A DNA stretch of 64,000 nt from contig NZ_JBIZWA010000001.1 of NCBI RefSeq assembly GCF_044769865.1, positions 1,178,001-1,242,000 of the forward strand. Direction: 5' to 3'. The notes under the pieces are model-generated. The model was not told where the DNA came from. It saw only the letters and a list, made by a program, of their open reading frames with translations, and ran no database searches. The translations under genes and the position numbers were made by a program. Below are positions 8,836 through 17,002 of this stretch, in pieces (positions within the stretch are counted from its first letter, which is position 1; each line of letters starts with the position of its first letter). This DNA is from Homoserinimonas sp044769865. Its GTDB lineage: Bacteria > Actinomycetota > Actinomycetes > Actinomycetales > Microbacteriaceae.

Positions 8836-9390
8836 GTGACGGATGCCAGGCAGCAGCTCATTGAGTACATCAAGACCGACGCGGTCTTCCACGGGGACTT
8901 CACCCTCACGAGTGGCAAGAAGGCGAGCTACTACGTCGACCTGCGCAAGGTCAGCCTCGACCACCGCGTCGCGCCCCTGATCGGCCAGGTCATGCTCGAC
9001 CTGATCGCCGACATCCCGGATGTCGCAGCCGTCGGCGGCCTCACCATGGGTGCCGACCCCATCGCATCCGCGGTGCTGCACCAGGGTGCCGCGCGCGGCG
9101 CCGCCTACGACGCCTTCGTCGTGCGCAAGGAGCCCAAGGACCACGGTCGCGGCCGCCAGGTCGAGGGGCCGGATGTCGCGGGCAAGCGCGTCATCGTGCT
9201 GGAAGACACCTCCACCACGGGTGGTTCCCCGCTTAAGGCAGCCGAAGCCCTCGAGAAGGTCGGCGCGATCATCGCCGGCGTCGCGGTCGTCGTCGACCGG
9301 GACACGGGCGCCAAGGAGATCATCGAGAAGGCTGGCTACCCCTACTACGCGGCCATCACGCTCGGCGACCTGGGCCTGACGAAGGAGTAG
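8836..9390 (+). CDS. pyrE: Orotate phosphoribosyltransferase
   Basis: 184-aa cytosolic enzyme of de novo UMP synthesis (orotate + PRPP to OMP). The PRPP-binding loop is seen as VIVLEDTSTTGGS near residues 116-128, and the N-terminal GDFTLTSGKKASYYVDLR is typical of PyrE. It starts with GTG, directly preceded by a TAGAAT -10 box, so the mRNA is probably leaderless. It sits 19 nt after a pyrimidine catabolic operon, so opposite pathways are neighbours. The next gene starts 3 nt after its stop. Confidence 0.95.
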   Translation: MTDARQQLIEYIKTDAVFHGDFTLTSGKKASYYVDLRKVSLDHRVAPLIGQVMLDLIADIPDVAAVGGLTMGADPIASAVLHQGAARGAAYDAFVVRKEPKDHGRGRQVEGPDVAGKRVIVLEDTSTTGGSPLKAAEALEKVGAIIAGVAVVVDRDTGAKEIIEKAGYPYYAAITLGDLGLTKE

Positions 9391-9393
9391 CTC

Positions 9394-10389
9394 GTGGGCA
9401 AGCGCGAAGAGGACGACGCCGCCGGCGGTGGGCTCGACGACCTCTTCGGTGCCGACAACTTCCGTGAGTACGACGACAGCATCAACCCGTTTGTTGCGCC
9501 GCCGCCGACCGCGCCGGTGAGGGTCGTGACGCCGGACCATCCGCTCCCCGCGGAGGAGCCCGCGCCCATCCACGACCGTTTCTCGGCGACCGTCGCGATG
9601 CCGGTGGTGGAGGAGGAGCGCAGCCCGATCCATGACCGTTTCTCGCCGACCGTCGCGATGCCCGTTGTCGGTGAAGAGCGTGGGCCCGTGCACGACCGCT
9701 TGTCGCCGACCGTCGCGATGCCCGTTGTCCAGGCGTCCGGAGCTCCCTCTGGTGACGAGACCGTGGCAATGCCGGTCACGCCGCGTGCGGATGCGGCCCC
9801 GGCGACCGGTGTCAGCCCCACGGCGGCGGCTCCAGAGCCCGGCGGCAGTCTCTGGATGCGCCTCGGCACCCGGGCCCGCGTGCTCGTCGGCGTCGGAGGC
9901 GGCGCAGCCCTCGCCCTGTTCATCGTCGGGCTCTACGCACTCGGCACCGCGCTCGCCGGCGGCCCGGATGCGGCGACCGCCGATGGTGCGGGAGCCGAGG
10001 CATCCGTCACCGCCCTCGAACCGGGCGTGCACCCTTGGGCCGCGCTGCAGGGCGGCGAATGCCTCGACCCGCTAGAGAGCGTGTGGGCCGAAGAGTTCAC
10101 GGTCGTCGAGTGCGACGCGCCCCACGCCGGGCAGTTCCTCCACCGCGGGGAGGTCGGCCCCGAAGTGACCGTCTATCTCGACGCCGAGGGCTGGCAGGGG
10201 CTCACGACCACCCTGTGCGACGCGGGCGAACTGCTCGACCTCGACGCGGCATCCGCCATCACCGACCTCCAGTGGCAGCTGACCTACGCGGGCGACGCGA
10301 CCGAGTGGGCGAACGGCGACCGCAGCTACGGATGCTTCGTCAGCCGCACCTCGGGCGAACCGCTCACGGGGTCGCTGCTCGCGAGATAG
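9394..10389 (+). CDS. Membrane protein with TVAMPV repeats and septum-formation-like extracellular domain
   Basis: 331 aa, GTG start 3 nt after pyrE. Residues 1-150 are low-complexity, acidic/proline-rich and probably cytoplasmic, with a 20-residue unit HDRFSPTVAMPVV(x)EERxP repeated about three times (residues 60-113) and a fourth TVAMPV near 123. One transmembrane helix follows (about 162-187). The outer domain (about 200-331) has GVHPWAALQGGECLDP, FTVVECDAPHAGQF and a later Cys, resembling actinobacterial DUF4190/septum-formation domains. Its function is not known. The repeated threonines look like possible phospho-docking sites, but that is speculation. Confidence 0.7.
   Translation: MGKREEDDAAGGGLDDLFGADNFREYDDSINPFVAPPPTAPVRVVTPDHPLPAEEPAPIHDRFSATVAMPVVEEERSPIHDRFSPTVAMPVVGEERGPVHDRLSPTVAMPVVQASGAPSGDETVAMPVTPRADAAPATGVSPTAAAPEPGGSLWMRLGTRARVLVGVGGGAALALFIVGLYALGTALAGGPDAATADGAGAEASVTALEPGVHPWAALQGGECLDPLESVWAEEFTVVECDAPHAGQFLHRGEVGPEVTVYLDAEGWQGLTTTLCDAGELLDLDAASAITDLQWQLTYAGDATEWANGDRSYGCFVSRTSGEPLTGSLLAR
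9571..9732 (+). repeat. 60-bp in-frame tandem repeat (2.7 units)
   Basis: Units begin at 9571, 9631 and 9691, each encoding HDR(F/L)S(A/P)TVAMPVV followed by a variable EER-type linker. The reading frame is kept and copies differ mainly in the linker. Expected to vary in copy number between strains. Confidence 0.85.
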
Positions 10390-10696
10390 TGCGGCTCCTG
10401 GCTTGCGTCTCGCGTCTCGCGTATTGCCGCTCCGCGGGCCTCGCTGTGTGCCGCGCCCTCGACGCCTGGCGGCTCGCGGCGCTCGCTTTTCGGCGGGATG
10501 CTCACGTCGCAGCATGAGCATCCCGCCGAAAAGCGAGCGTGCGCACCCTAATCGCTGGAGCGCGCTCCGACTTGTCAACGACGCTGGGGTTTGCGTTCTA
10601 CGGGGTGCTACTGGTTGCCGTGGCATCCGCCGCCGCAGTTTCCTGCACTCGCGCCAGAAATTCCTGTAGCGTCACGCCCAAACCTGTAGCGTCACG
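10390..10696. other. 307-bp intergenic region between convergent genes
   Basis: No credible gene. It holds a 25-bp inverted repeat (10480-10539), a CAGTTTCC word at 10636-10643, and a 15-bp direct repeat (10663-10677 and 10683-10697). The second copy of the direct repeat runs into the stop codon of the minus-strand gene. Short open frames here have no ribosome sites and overlap the palindrome. Confidence 0.7.
10480..10539. repeat. Long intergenic palindrome IR-1
   Basis: Perfect 25-bp arms at 10480-10504 and 10515-10539 (core TTTTCGGCGGGATGCTCA) with a 10-nt loop. It lies between two convergent genes, so it could terminate transcription from either side. There is no classic T-tract. Confidence 0.85.
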
Positions 10697-11542
10697 CTAT
10701 CGCAGCGGGTCCTCCGCGAGGTCACGCACGTAGTAGAACTCGTTGTCCCAGAGGGCGTAGATGAGCCAGGTGGGCAGGATGTAGGTCTCCTGCATGTAGT
10801 TCTCCTGCGAGGCGTGGATGGCCCAGCCCTCGTGCTTCTTGCCCACCTCGGCCGGCATGGAGTGGGTCGGCGCGGGCTGGTTCTCGGCGACGAACGCCCC
10901 TGCTTTTCCGCCGAACATCGTGAGCGCCTTTGTGGGGCTGATCGTGTAGACGATGTGCTCGGGCCCCTTGTATGCCGCGTCATCCTCCGCGACCTCGAGG
11001 ATCGCCAGCTCGGTGATGCGACCCGTCTCCATGTGGTCCTTGTGGCCGGTGGCTCCGCTCTCGGGCCAGAAGGCGACCACAACATCCGGTTTCTGCTGGC
11101 GCAGCACGTCGGCAACGCGCTCGACGAGCTCCTCCTCCTCGGACTGCGGCACCCCGCCATCCGGGTAGTCCCACACCTCGTGGCCGTCGACGCCCATGTT
11201 GAAGCTGTTCTTCAGTGACTCGGCCATCCGCACCGCGCCGAGATCCTTCTGCCGTGCGACGACGGGCACCTGCGTGCCCGCCTCGCCCCGCGTTGCCGTG
11301 ACCATGTAGGTGTACGCGTCATCGTGAGTCTTGGCGCGGGTGAATAGGCCGTTGACGGTCTGCTCGTCATCCGGATGAGCGAAGACTCCGACCACGCGTG
11401 TGCCGCCCACCTCGCCGATCACCGAGTCGACGCCCTGCGCACTCGGCTCATGGAACAGGCTCCGCCCGAACCAGTACACGCCGGCGACGGCGACGATCAG
11501 GATGCTCGCGACGATGATGAGCGCGACGGTGCGCTTGCGCAT
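10697..11542 (-). CDS. Membrane-anchored PIG-L/LmbE-family deacetylase
   Basis: 281 aa. The start is set at MRKRTVALIIV because GGAGTC lies just upstream; the frame opens earlier (11596) without a ribosome site. Residues ~5-25 form a signal-anchor helix. The metal motif AHPDDEQ near residue 52 and a later HKDHMETG are the zinc-binding signatures of N-acetylglucosaminyl deacetylases such as MshB and PIG-L. The enzyme would act outside the membrane on an N-acetylated sugar or glycolipid. MshB itself is cytosolic and lacks an anchor, so this is probably a different member. Substrate unknown. Confidence 0.82.
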   Translation of the reverse strand: MRKRTVALIIVASILIVAVAGVYWFGRSLFHEPSAQGVDSVIGEVGGTRVVGVFAHPDDEQTVNGLFTRAKTHDDAYTYMVTATRGEAGTQVPVVARQKDLGAVRMAESLKNSFNMGVDGHEVWDYPDGGVPQSEEEELVERVADVLRQQKPDVVVAFWPESGATGHKDHMETGRITELAILEVAEDDAAYKGPEHIVYTISPTKALTMFGGKAGAFVAENQPAPTHSMPAEVGKKHEGWAIHASQENYMQETYILPTWLIYALWDNEFYYVRDLAEDPLR

Positions 11543-11670
11543 GGGTGACTCCGTTGTCTCGGGATGTCCGCCCATCCTGCCAGCGCGGGCGCGCATGCGG
11601 CAGGCCCTCGAAGGGGTGCGGGCGGCGTGGCGTGGCGCGTGCCTGCGGTCGCCGTTGCGGGTCTCGAGGG

Positions 11671-11726
11671 CTACAGTTTCCGCCGCGCGCTACAGAAGTT
11701 GCTGTAGCGCGCGGCGGAAACTGCAG
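11671..11726. repeat. Long intergenic palindrome IR-2 (family A)
   Basis: 25-bp arms at 11671-11695 and 11702-11726 with one mismatch and a 6-nt loop. Arms begin CTACAGTTTCCG and end CGCTACAG. The same sequence frame recurs at 25989-26050. It lies upstream of the PIG-L gene and downstream of argG. Confidence 0.85.
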
Positions 11727-11771
11727 CGCCAGCGTTCAGGTGCGAGCAGGGATACGCCCTCGCGGGAACGC

Positions 11772-11810
11772 AGGAGGGCCCGCCGCGCCGAAGCGCGAGC
11801 GGGCCCTCCT
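11772..11810 (-). terminator. Terminator-like hairpin after argG
   Basis: 12-bp perfect stem AGGAGGGCCCGC / GCGGGCCCTCCT begins 12 nt beyond the argG stop, with a CGCGCC/GCGCG inner segment. No T-run is present, as is common in high-GC actinobacteria. Confidence 0.65.
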
Positions 11811-11822
11811 AGGTGGAGTGCG

Positions 11823-13241
11823 TCAGTCGGTGCCGGCGTCGAAGGCGGCCCGGTCGAGAGCCTGCTCGCCCTCGGTGTCGATGCCCTCGCCGCCCGCGAT
11901 CTCGTCGGCGCCGCCCTGCTCGAGCTGCCCCATGAGCTTGGCGGTCTCGCCCGACACAATGCCCTGGGCGGTGTACTGCTCGAGGCGTGCGCGCGAATCG
12001 GCGATGTCGAGGTTGCGCATGGTCAGCTGGCCGATGCGATCTTCGGGGCCGAAGGCGGCATCCGTCACTCGCTCCATCGACAGCTTGTCGGGGTGGTAGC
12101 TGAGCGCGGGGCCCTCCGTGTTGAGGATCGTGTAGTCGTCGCCGCGGCGCAGGCGCAGCGTGACGGTACCGGAGACGGCGGAACCGACCCAGCGCACGAG
12201 CGACTCGCGCAGCATGAGCGACTGCGGGTCGAGCCAGCGTCCCTCATACATGAGGCGCCCGAGGCGGCGGCCCTCGTTGTGGTAGTTCGCGACCGTGTCT
12301 TCGTTGTGGATCGCGTTGAGCAGGCGCTCGTAGGCGATGTGGAGGAGCGCCATGCCGGGGGCCTCGTAGAGGCCGCGGCTCTTGGCCTCGATGATGCGGT
12401 TCTCGATCTGGTCGGATGCGCCGAGGCCGTGGCGGCCACCGATCGCGTTCGCCTCGAGGACGAGGGCGACAGCATCCGCGTATTCGGTGCCGTTGATGGC
12501 GACGGGGCGGCCGCCATCGAAGGTGATGGTGACGTCTTCGGTCTTGATGTCGACATCTTCACGCCAGGACGCGATCCCCATGATGGGTTCGACGATCTCG
12601 AAGCCGGTGTCGAGCTGCTCAAGGCTCTTGGCCTCGTGGGTGGCGCCCCAGATGTTGGCGTCGGTGCTGTACGCCTTCTCGGATGACGCGCGGTACGGCA
12701 GGTCGTGCGCCTGCAGCCACTCGCTCATCTCCTTGCGGCCGCCGAGCTCCTCGACGAACTTCTGGTCAAGCCAGGGCTTGTAGATGCGCAGGCGCGGGTT
12801 GGCGAGCAGGCCGTAGCGGTAGAACCGCTCGATGTCGTTGCCCTTGTAGGTGGAACCGTCGCCCCAGATGTCGACGCCGTCTTCCTTCATGGCGCGCACC
12901 AGCATGGTGCCGGTGACGGCGCGCCCGAGGGGGGTCGTGTTGAAGTAGGTCTTGCCTGCGCTGCGGATGTGGAACGCGCCGCACTGCAGGGCAACGAGGC
13001 CCTCCTCGACGAGCGCGCTGCGGCAGTCGACCAGTCGGGCGATCTCGGCGCCGTACTCCTTGGCGCGGTCCGGGATGCTCTCGATATCGGGCTCGTCTGG
13101 CTGCCCGATGTCTGCCGTGTAGGTGCAGGGCACGGCGCCCTTGTCGCGCATCCAGGCGACAGCTACCGAGGTGTCGAGTCCGCCCGAGAAGGCGATACCG
13201 ACGCGCTCGCCGACGGGCAGGCTTGTGAGAACTTTCGACAT
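11823..13241 (-). CDS. argG: Argininosuccinate synthase
   Basis: 472-aa cytosolic enzyme joining citrulline and aspartate with ATP in arginine biosynthesis. The ATP-pyrophosphatase P-loop AFSGGLDTSVAVAWM is near residue 18. The long form with RIYKPWLDQKFVEELGGRKE and a C-terminal extension matches the E. coli type rather than the ~400-aa type. It starts at ATG with a TACGAT -10 box 7 nt upstream, so the mRNA is probably leaderless. The last ~25 residues are acidic (GEGIDTEGEQALDRAAFDAGTD region). It is not linked to other arg genes here. Confidence 0.95.
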   Translation of the reverse strand: MSKVLTSLPVGERVGIAFSGGLDTSVAVAWMRDKGAVPCTYTADIGQPDEPDIESIPDRAKEYGAEIARLVDCRSALVEEGLVALQCGAFHIRSAGKTYFNTTPLGRAVTGTMLVRAMKEDGVDIWGDGSTYKGNDIERFYRYGLLANPRLRIYKPWLDQKFVEELGGRKEMSEWLQAHDLPYRASSEKAYSTDANIWGATHEAKSLEQLDTGFEIVEPIMGIASWREDVDIKTEDVTITFDGGRPVAINGTEYADAVALVLEANAIGGRHGLGASDQIENRIIEAKSRGLYEAPGMALLHIAYERLLNAIHNEDTVANYHNEGRRLGRLMYEGRWLDPQSLMLRESLVRWVGSAVSGTVTLRLRRGDDYTILNTEGPALSYHPDKLSMERVTDAAFGPEDRIGQLTMRNLDIADSRARLEQYTAQGIVSGETAKLMGQLEQGGADEIAGGEGIDTEGEQALDRAAFDAGTD

Positions 13242-13248
13242 GGTGTCA

Positions 13249-13254
13249 ATCGTA
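13249..13254 (-). promoter_or_regulatory. -10 box of a leaderless argG promoter
   Basis: On the minus strand TACGAT is separated from the argG ATG by 7 nt (TGACACC) with no ribosome site. Confidence 0.6.
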
Positions 13255-13281
13255 GGGCTTCGGATGCCGTGTCAGCGGCCC

Positions 13282-14136
13282 TCAGGACCCGTAGGTGTCG
13301 TCCATGCGCTGGTGGTGTGCGAGATCGACGACCTTCATGAACTCGTCGTAGCTGAACGAGGCCGCTGCATTGCTGAAGCCCGTGCTTCGAAGCGTCGCGA
13401 GAGCGGATGCCGCTGCCGCTGTCGCCGCAAAGAGCGCGTCGAGCGGATGCAGCACGATGGAGTACCCGAGGTCGCGGGCGTCATCGATCGTGAGGCTGGC
13501 CGCTTCAGTGCCCGTGATGAGGGCGATGACCTTGGGCCCCTCGAGCTTCGTGCCGATGGCTTCAGCCTGGGCGAGCGTCTTGACGCCGTCGATGAAGAGA
13601 AGGTCGGCTCCGCTGTCGCGGTAGCGGCGGGCTCGCTCGAGTGCCACGTCGAGTCCCTCGACGCCGAGCGCGTCGGTGCGGCCGATGATGAGCAGGTCGT
13701 GATCGCCCCGGGCGTCGACCGCAGCCGCGATGTGGCGCGCGGCGCGGAAGTCCTCCATGAGGTGCACGCCCGCCAGCTGGCCGCAGCGTTTGGGACTCGT
13801 CTGGTCTTCGAGGTGGAGCGCCGCGACATCCGCCTGGATGTACTCGTGCACCGTGCGCTCGACATTCGACGGACCGCCGTAGCCGTTGTCGGCGTCGGCG
13901 ATCACCGGGATGCCAGCCGCGCGCACCATGTTGCGTGCGGCATCCGCCATCTCGGTCTGGGTGAGGAGGCCGAGGTCGGGCATGCCGAGTCGTGCCGCGG
14001 TCACCCCGAAGCCGGTCATATAGACGGCGTCGAAGCCGGCTTGGCGCACGAGGCGCGCAGTGAGCGGATCGGCTGCGCCCGGGGCCTGCACGAGTCCCTG
14101 GCTGAGGAGTGCGCGGAGGTGAGCTGCGTTGGTCAT
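13282..14136 (-). CDS. Isocitrate lyase/PEP mutase superfamily enzyme
   Basis: 284-aa TIM-barrel enzyme of the PEP mutase/methylisocitrate lyase group. It shows the metal-binding D-x-D-NGYGG segment (IPVIADADNGYGG) near residue 80 and the catalytic-loop Cys in EDQTSPKRCG near residue 116; isocitrate lyases have KKCGH here. Likely reactions are C-C bond cleavage of a 2-hydroxy or 2-oxo diacid (methylisocitrate, dimethylmalate or oxaloacetate decarboxylation type). It is the second gene of a minus-strand pair with an SDR, divergent from a GntR-TRAP-aldolase operon, which suggests a shared organic-acid substrate that I cannot name. Confidence 0.82.
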   Translation of the reverse strand: MTNAAHLRALLSQGLVQAPGAADPLTARLVRQAGFDAVYMTGFGVTAARLGMPDLGLLTQTEMADAARNMVRAAGIPVIADADNGYGGPSNVERTVHEYIQADVAALHLEDQTSPKRCGQLAGVHLMEDFRAARHIAAAVDARGDHDLLIIGRTDALGVEGLDVALERARRYRDSGADLLFIDGVKTLAQAEAIGTKLEGPKVIALITGTEAASLTIDDARDLGYSIVLHPLDALFAATAAAASALATLRSTGFSNAAASFSYDEFMKVVDLAHHQRMDDTYGS

Positions 14137-14163
14137 CCTGTTCCTTCTTCGATGTCGGGGTGG

Positions 14164-14976
14164 TCAGCCGACGGTGAGACCGCCGTCGATGTTGATCGAC
14201 TGGCCCGTCATGTAGTCGGAAGCGGGGGATGCGAGGAAGGCGGCGAGGCCTGCGACATCGTCGCTCGTCTGCGGCCGACCGAGTGGCACGGCTGAGGTGC
14301 GGGTCTTCCACGCCGTGCCGGTCTCCCACCCTTCCACGGCAGACCACTGCTCGTCGATGAGCTTCCACATGTCGGTCTCGACGAGTCCCGGGCAAATCGC
14401 ATTGACCGTGATGTGGGGCGCGAGGCTTGCGGATGCGCTGTGCGTGAGGCTGATGACGGCTGCTTTGCTCGCGCGGTAGTGGGGGATGATGGGCGCCATC
14501 GGGCCGGCCGCGTAGCGTCCCGCGATCGACGCCATCGCGACGATCTTGCCCTTCGGTCGTCCGGCCGCCATGGGCTCCTGCGAGAGCATCTGTCGTGCGG
14601 CCGCCTGCATCGTGAGCAGGGTGCCGGTCACGTTGACGTTCATGGTGCGGTTCCAGTCGTCGGCCGTGACGTCGAGGAACGGCTTGACCTGCACGATGCC
14701 CGCGTTGCAGACCATCATCTCGAGACTGCCGAACTCCTCGACCGCAGCCTCGACGAGGGAGGTTGTGTCGGCGGCAACCGTCACGTCCGCCCGCACATGG
14801 ATGGCCGATGCCCCCGTTGCGGAACGCACCTGGGCTGCTGCCTCAGCGGCCTTCTGCTCGTCGATGTCGCTCACGACGATGTTGGCGCCCTGGCGGGCGA
14901 GCCGGTGTGCCATGGCGAGGCCGATGCCCTGCCCCGACCCCGTGATGGCAACGGTCATGTTGGTGAGTGATTCCAC
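14164..14976 (-). CDS. Short-chain dehydrogenase/reductase
   Basis: 270 aa from a GTG start chosen because AAGGCGGAG lies ~7 nt upstream; an internal ATG at 14958 lacks a ribosome site. NAD(P) motif TGSGQGIG, the VCNAGIVQV structural motif and active-site Tyr/Lys in HYRASKAAVI are all present, with a C-terminal GQSINIDGG typical of the classical SDR family. The 5' region contains three GntR-like boxes, so it is probably controlled by the divergent regulator. It would oxidise a hydroxyl of the acid or polyol taken up by the TRAP system. Confidence 0.88.
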   Translation of the reverse strand: MESLTNMTVAITGSGQGIGLAMAHRLARQGANIVVSDIDEQKAAEAAAQVRSATGASAIHVRADVTVAADTTSLVEAAVEEFGSLEMMVCNAGIVQVKPFLDVTADDWNRTMNVNVTGTLLTMQAAARQMLSQEPMAAGRPKGKIVAMASIAGRYAAGPMAPIIPHYRASKAAVISLTHSASASLAPHITVNAICPGLVETDMWKLIDEQWSAVEGWETGTAWKTRTSAVPLGRPQTSDDVAGLAAFLASPASDYMTGQSINIDGGLTVG

Positions 14977-15022
14977 TGTGAAACTCCGCCTTCGCTCGTG
15001 CATGCCTCGCTGGCATCTCTCT

Positions 15023-15077
15023 TGTATACAAGATTTCTCCACCAATGTGTACATGAGGGCGCGATTTCGTGTATACA
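15023..15077. promoter_or_regulatory. Three evenly spaced GntR-type operator boxes
   Basis: TGTATACA at 15023-15030, TGTGTACA at 15046-15053 and TGTATACA at 15070-15077, with centres 23 and 24 bp apart (about two helical turns). The first box sits in the 12-bp palindrome CTTGTATACAAG. They lie between the divergent SDR (GTG 14976) and GntR (ATG 15124) genes and match the GT-N-AC core favoured by FadR/FCD-type GntR proteins. Confidence 0.7.
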
Positions 15078-15123
15078 AGTGTCAGCACGTCCGTCAATGC
15101 CGACAGCGAGAGGAAGTAAGGCG

Positions 15124-15891
15124 ATGCCCAACACCCCCAGCGGTTCCCTCGCTGATCGCGTTGCCACCCAACTGCAGGACGCCATCATCTCGGGCACGCT
15201 CGACCTCGGTGAAACCCTCTCCGAAGAGGCGATCGCAGACGCCCTCGAAGTGAGCCGCACGCCAGTGCGCCAAGCGCTGCAGCTGCTGCAGTCGCGCGGG
15301 CTCGTGCAGATCCGTCCCAGATCGGGCACGTTCGTCTTCGAGCCGAGCGAGAAGCAGATCGCCGAGATGACCGAGTTCCGCGTCACCCTGGAACTGCAGG
15401 CAGCGCGCTGGGCGTTTGAGCGGCGCCGAAAGGAGAGCGCGCGGGGGCTCGCTGAGGTCGTCGAAACGATGCAGGCGGCGATCGACGAGCGCGACATGAA
15501 CGCCTACGGCCGGGCCGACACCGCCTACCACGAAGTGTTCTTCACCGGATGCGACAACAGCTTCCTCTGGAACACCTACGTCTTCACCTTTGCGCAGATC
15601 GCCGCACTGCGGACACACCTCGCCACGTACACCGATGCGGAGCCGCTTCGGTCATTCGCTGACCACGAGGCCATGCGCGACATCTTCGACTCCGGCAGCG
15701 CCGACGACATCGAAGCGATCCTCGTGCCACACATCCTGCGCACGAGGGAGAACTACACGACGACGCTCCGCCAGCGGCAGGAGCGCCAGTCAGAGAGCCG
15801 GATCGAGCACCTCAGGCGGGCGTTCGAATCCCAAGGGCCGCGTGCCGAAACGGCGCTGGGCCAAGCACCACACCGAGAGGAAAGCAAGTGA
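15124..15891 (+). CDS. GntR-family regulator with FCD domain
   Basis: 255 aa. The start MPNTPSGSLADRVATQLQ is set by AGGAAG just upstream; the open frame extends further 5' through the operator boxes and is probably not translated there. Winged helix at residues ~10-75 (SEEAIADALEVSRTPVRQAL, RPRSGTFVFEP). The rest is the all-helical FCD ligand domain, with His-containing AYHEVFFTGC and ILVPHILRTRENY segments that usually bind a metal-coordinated carboxylate. It likely represses both the divergent SDR operon and its own TRAP operon until the acid substrate binds. Its stop overlaps the next start (GTGA). Confidence 0.9.
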   Translation: MPNTPSGSLADRVATQLQDAIISGTLDLGETLSEEAIADALEVSRTPVRQALQLLQSRGLVQIRPRSGTFVFEPSEKQIAEMTEFRVTLELQAARWAFERRRKESARGLAEVVETMQAAIDERDMNAYGRADTAYHEVFFTGCDNSFLWNTYVFTFAQIAALRTHLATYTDAEPLRSFADHEAMRDIFDSGSADDIEAILVPHILRTRENYTTTLRQRQERQSESRIEHLRRAFESQGPRAETALGQAPHREESK

Positions 15892-17000
15892 ACACTGTGA
15901 AGAAGAGGCGCGGCCTCGCTGTCGCCGGCACCCTGTTGGCCGCAGCAATGGTCGTCACCGGATGCTCGGCATCCGGCGGAGGAGCGGAAGGCGAAGAGAC
16001 CTTCGACCTGACCTGGACCTCGTACACGACTCCAGAGGGCTACTACAGCATGGCCATGGACGAGTGGATCGAGATCGTCGAGGAGCGCACCGAGGGTCGG
16101 GTCACGATCGAGCCCTTCTACATGGGTTCCCTCTGCGCGACGATGGACGGACTCGCCTGCACCAAGGATGGCCGCGCCGACATCGCCTACACCTCGGCTG
16201 CATTCCACCCGGCAGAGTTCCCCCTCGCGAACGTCGTCACGGTGCCGTTCGTCGCGAAGGACCCCGTTGCGCAGACCGCGACGGCGATGTCTCTCTACAA
16301 CAACAACGAGGCTTACGCGGCCGAGTTCAAGGCACAGGGCGTGCACGCGCTCTACTTCGCCCCAGTGACGACCTCGATCCTCGGCACGACGACCGAGGCG
16401 AGCAAGTTCGAGGACCTCAACGGTCTCTCCGTGCGCGGCACCGCTCGCATGCTGAAGGCGCTCGAGATGGCAGGAGCGAACCCCTCCGCCATCGCCGTGA
16501 GCGAGATCTACGAATCCATCGAGAACGGCGTCATCGACGCATGGTCGTCGACCGGGCTCGAGTCGGCCATCACCGAGTGGAACCTCGGTGAGGTCACGTC
16601 CCACATGACCGACACCCAGTCGGGCTCCTTCATCAACGTGGTTGCGATCATGAACGATGAGGTCTGGAACTCGCTGCCCGAAGACATCCAGCAGATCATG
16701 CTCGAGGCGAGCGAAGAGGTCTGGGGCGGGCTCTCGGGCGACTACCTCGACGCGATCTTCACCGAGACGTGTGACCGGGCTGAGGAGCAGGGTGTCGAGC
16801 TCAGCGTATGGAGCGACGAGGAGACCGCGAAGTGGGAGGCCGCCGTCGGTGACACCCTCGTCAACGACTGGAAGGCCGAGGCCGAGGCTGCTGGCGCGAC
16901 CGACGTCGAGGGCTTCTACGCCGACTACCTTGCCGAGCTCGAGACCGCGACCGAAGAGAGTGACTACGTTGCTCCCGTCGAGTACTGCCTGAGCCGCTAA
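15888..17000 (+). CDS. TRAP transporter substrate-binding lipoprotein (DctP family)
   Basis: 370 aa, GTG start overlapping the GntR stop by 4 bp; AGAGGAAA lies upstream. The signal has KKRR, a hydrophobic stretch and lipobox VTGC, so it is probably a lipoprotein rather than a free periplasmic protein, as expected for a Gram-positive cell. The DctP fold is shown by GLSVRGTARMLKALEMAGANP, which carries the substrate-carboxylate Arg, and by ENGVIDAWSSTGLESA. Works with the DctQ and DctM membrane subunits encoded next. The ligand is an organic acid of unknown identity. Cysteines in GSLCATMDGLACTKDG are an unusual pair. Confidence 0.88.
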   Translation: MNTVKKRRGLAVAGTLLAAAMVVTGCSASGGGAEGEETFDLTWTSYTTPEGYYSMAMDEWIEIVEERTEGRVTIEPFYMGSLCATMDGLACTKDGRADIAYTSAAFHPAEFPLANVVTVPFVAKDPVAQTATAMSLYNNNEAYAAEFKAQGVHALYFAPVTTSILGTTTEASKFEDLNGLSVRGTARMLKALEMAGANPSAIAVSEIYESIENGVIDAWSSTGLESAITEWNLGEVTSHMTDTQSGSFINVVAIMNDEVWNSLPEDIQQIMLEASEEVWGGLSGDYLDAIFTETCDRAEEQGVELSVWSDEETAKWEAAVGDTLVNDWKAEAEAAGATDVEGFYADYLAELETATEESDYVAPVEYCLSR

Positions 17001-17002
17001 CC

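Noticed and set aside
9571..9732. CRISPR-like regular 60-bp periodicity
   Set aside because: The units are adjacent with no spacers, stay in frame and encode a repeated peptide.
10403..10733. Small open frames in the 10.4-10.7 kb gap
   Set aside because: No ribosome sites, overlap with a perfect palindrome and with the PIG-L gene, and no protein-like composition.
14998..15123. N-terminal extension of the GntR regulator
   Set aside because: It runs through the three operator boxes; the ATG at 15124 has AGGAAG and begins the normal GntR fold.
15818..15840. tRNA T-loop-like string GTTCGAATCCC
   Set aside because: It lies inside the GntR coding sequence and no matching acceptor stem, D-arm or anticodon arm surrounds it.
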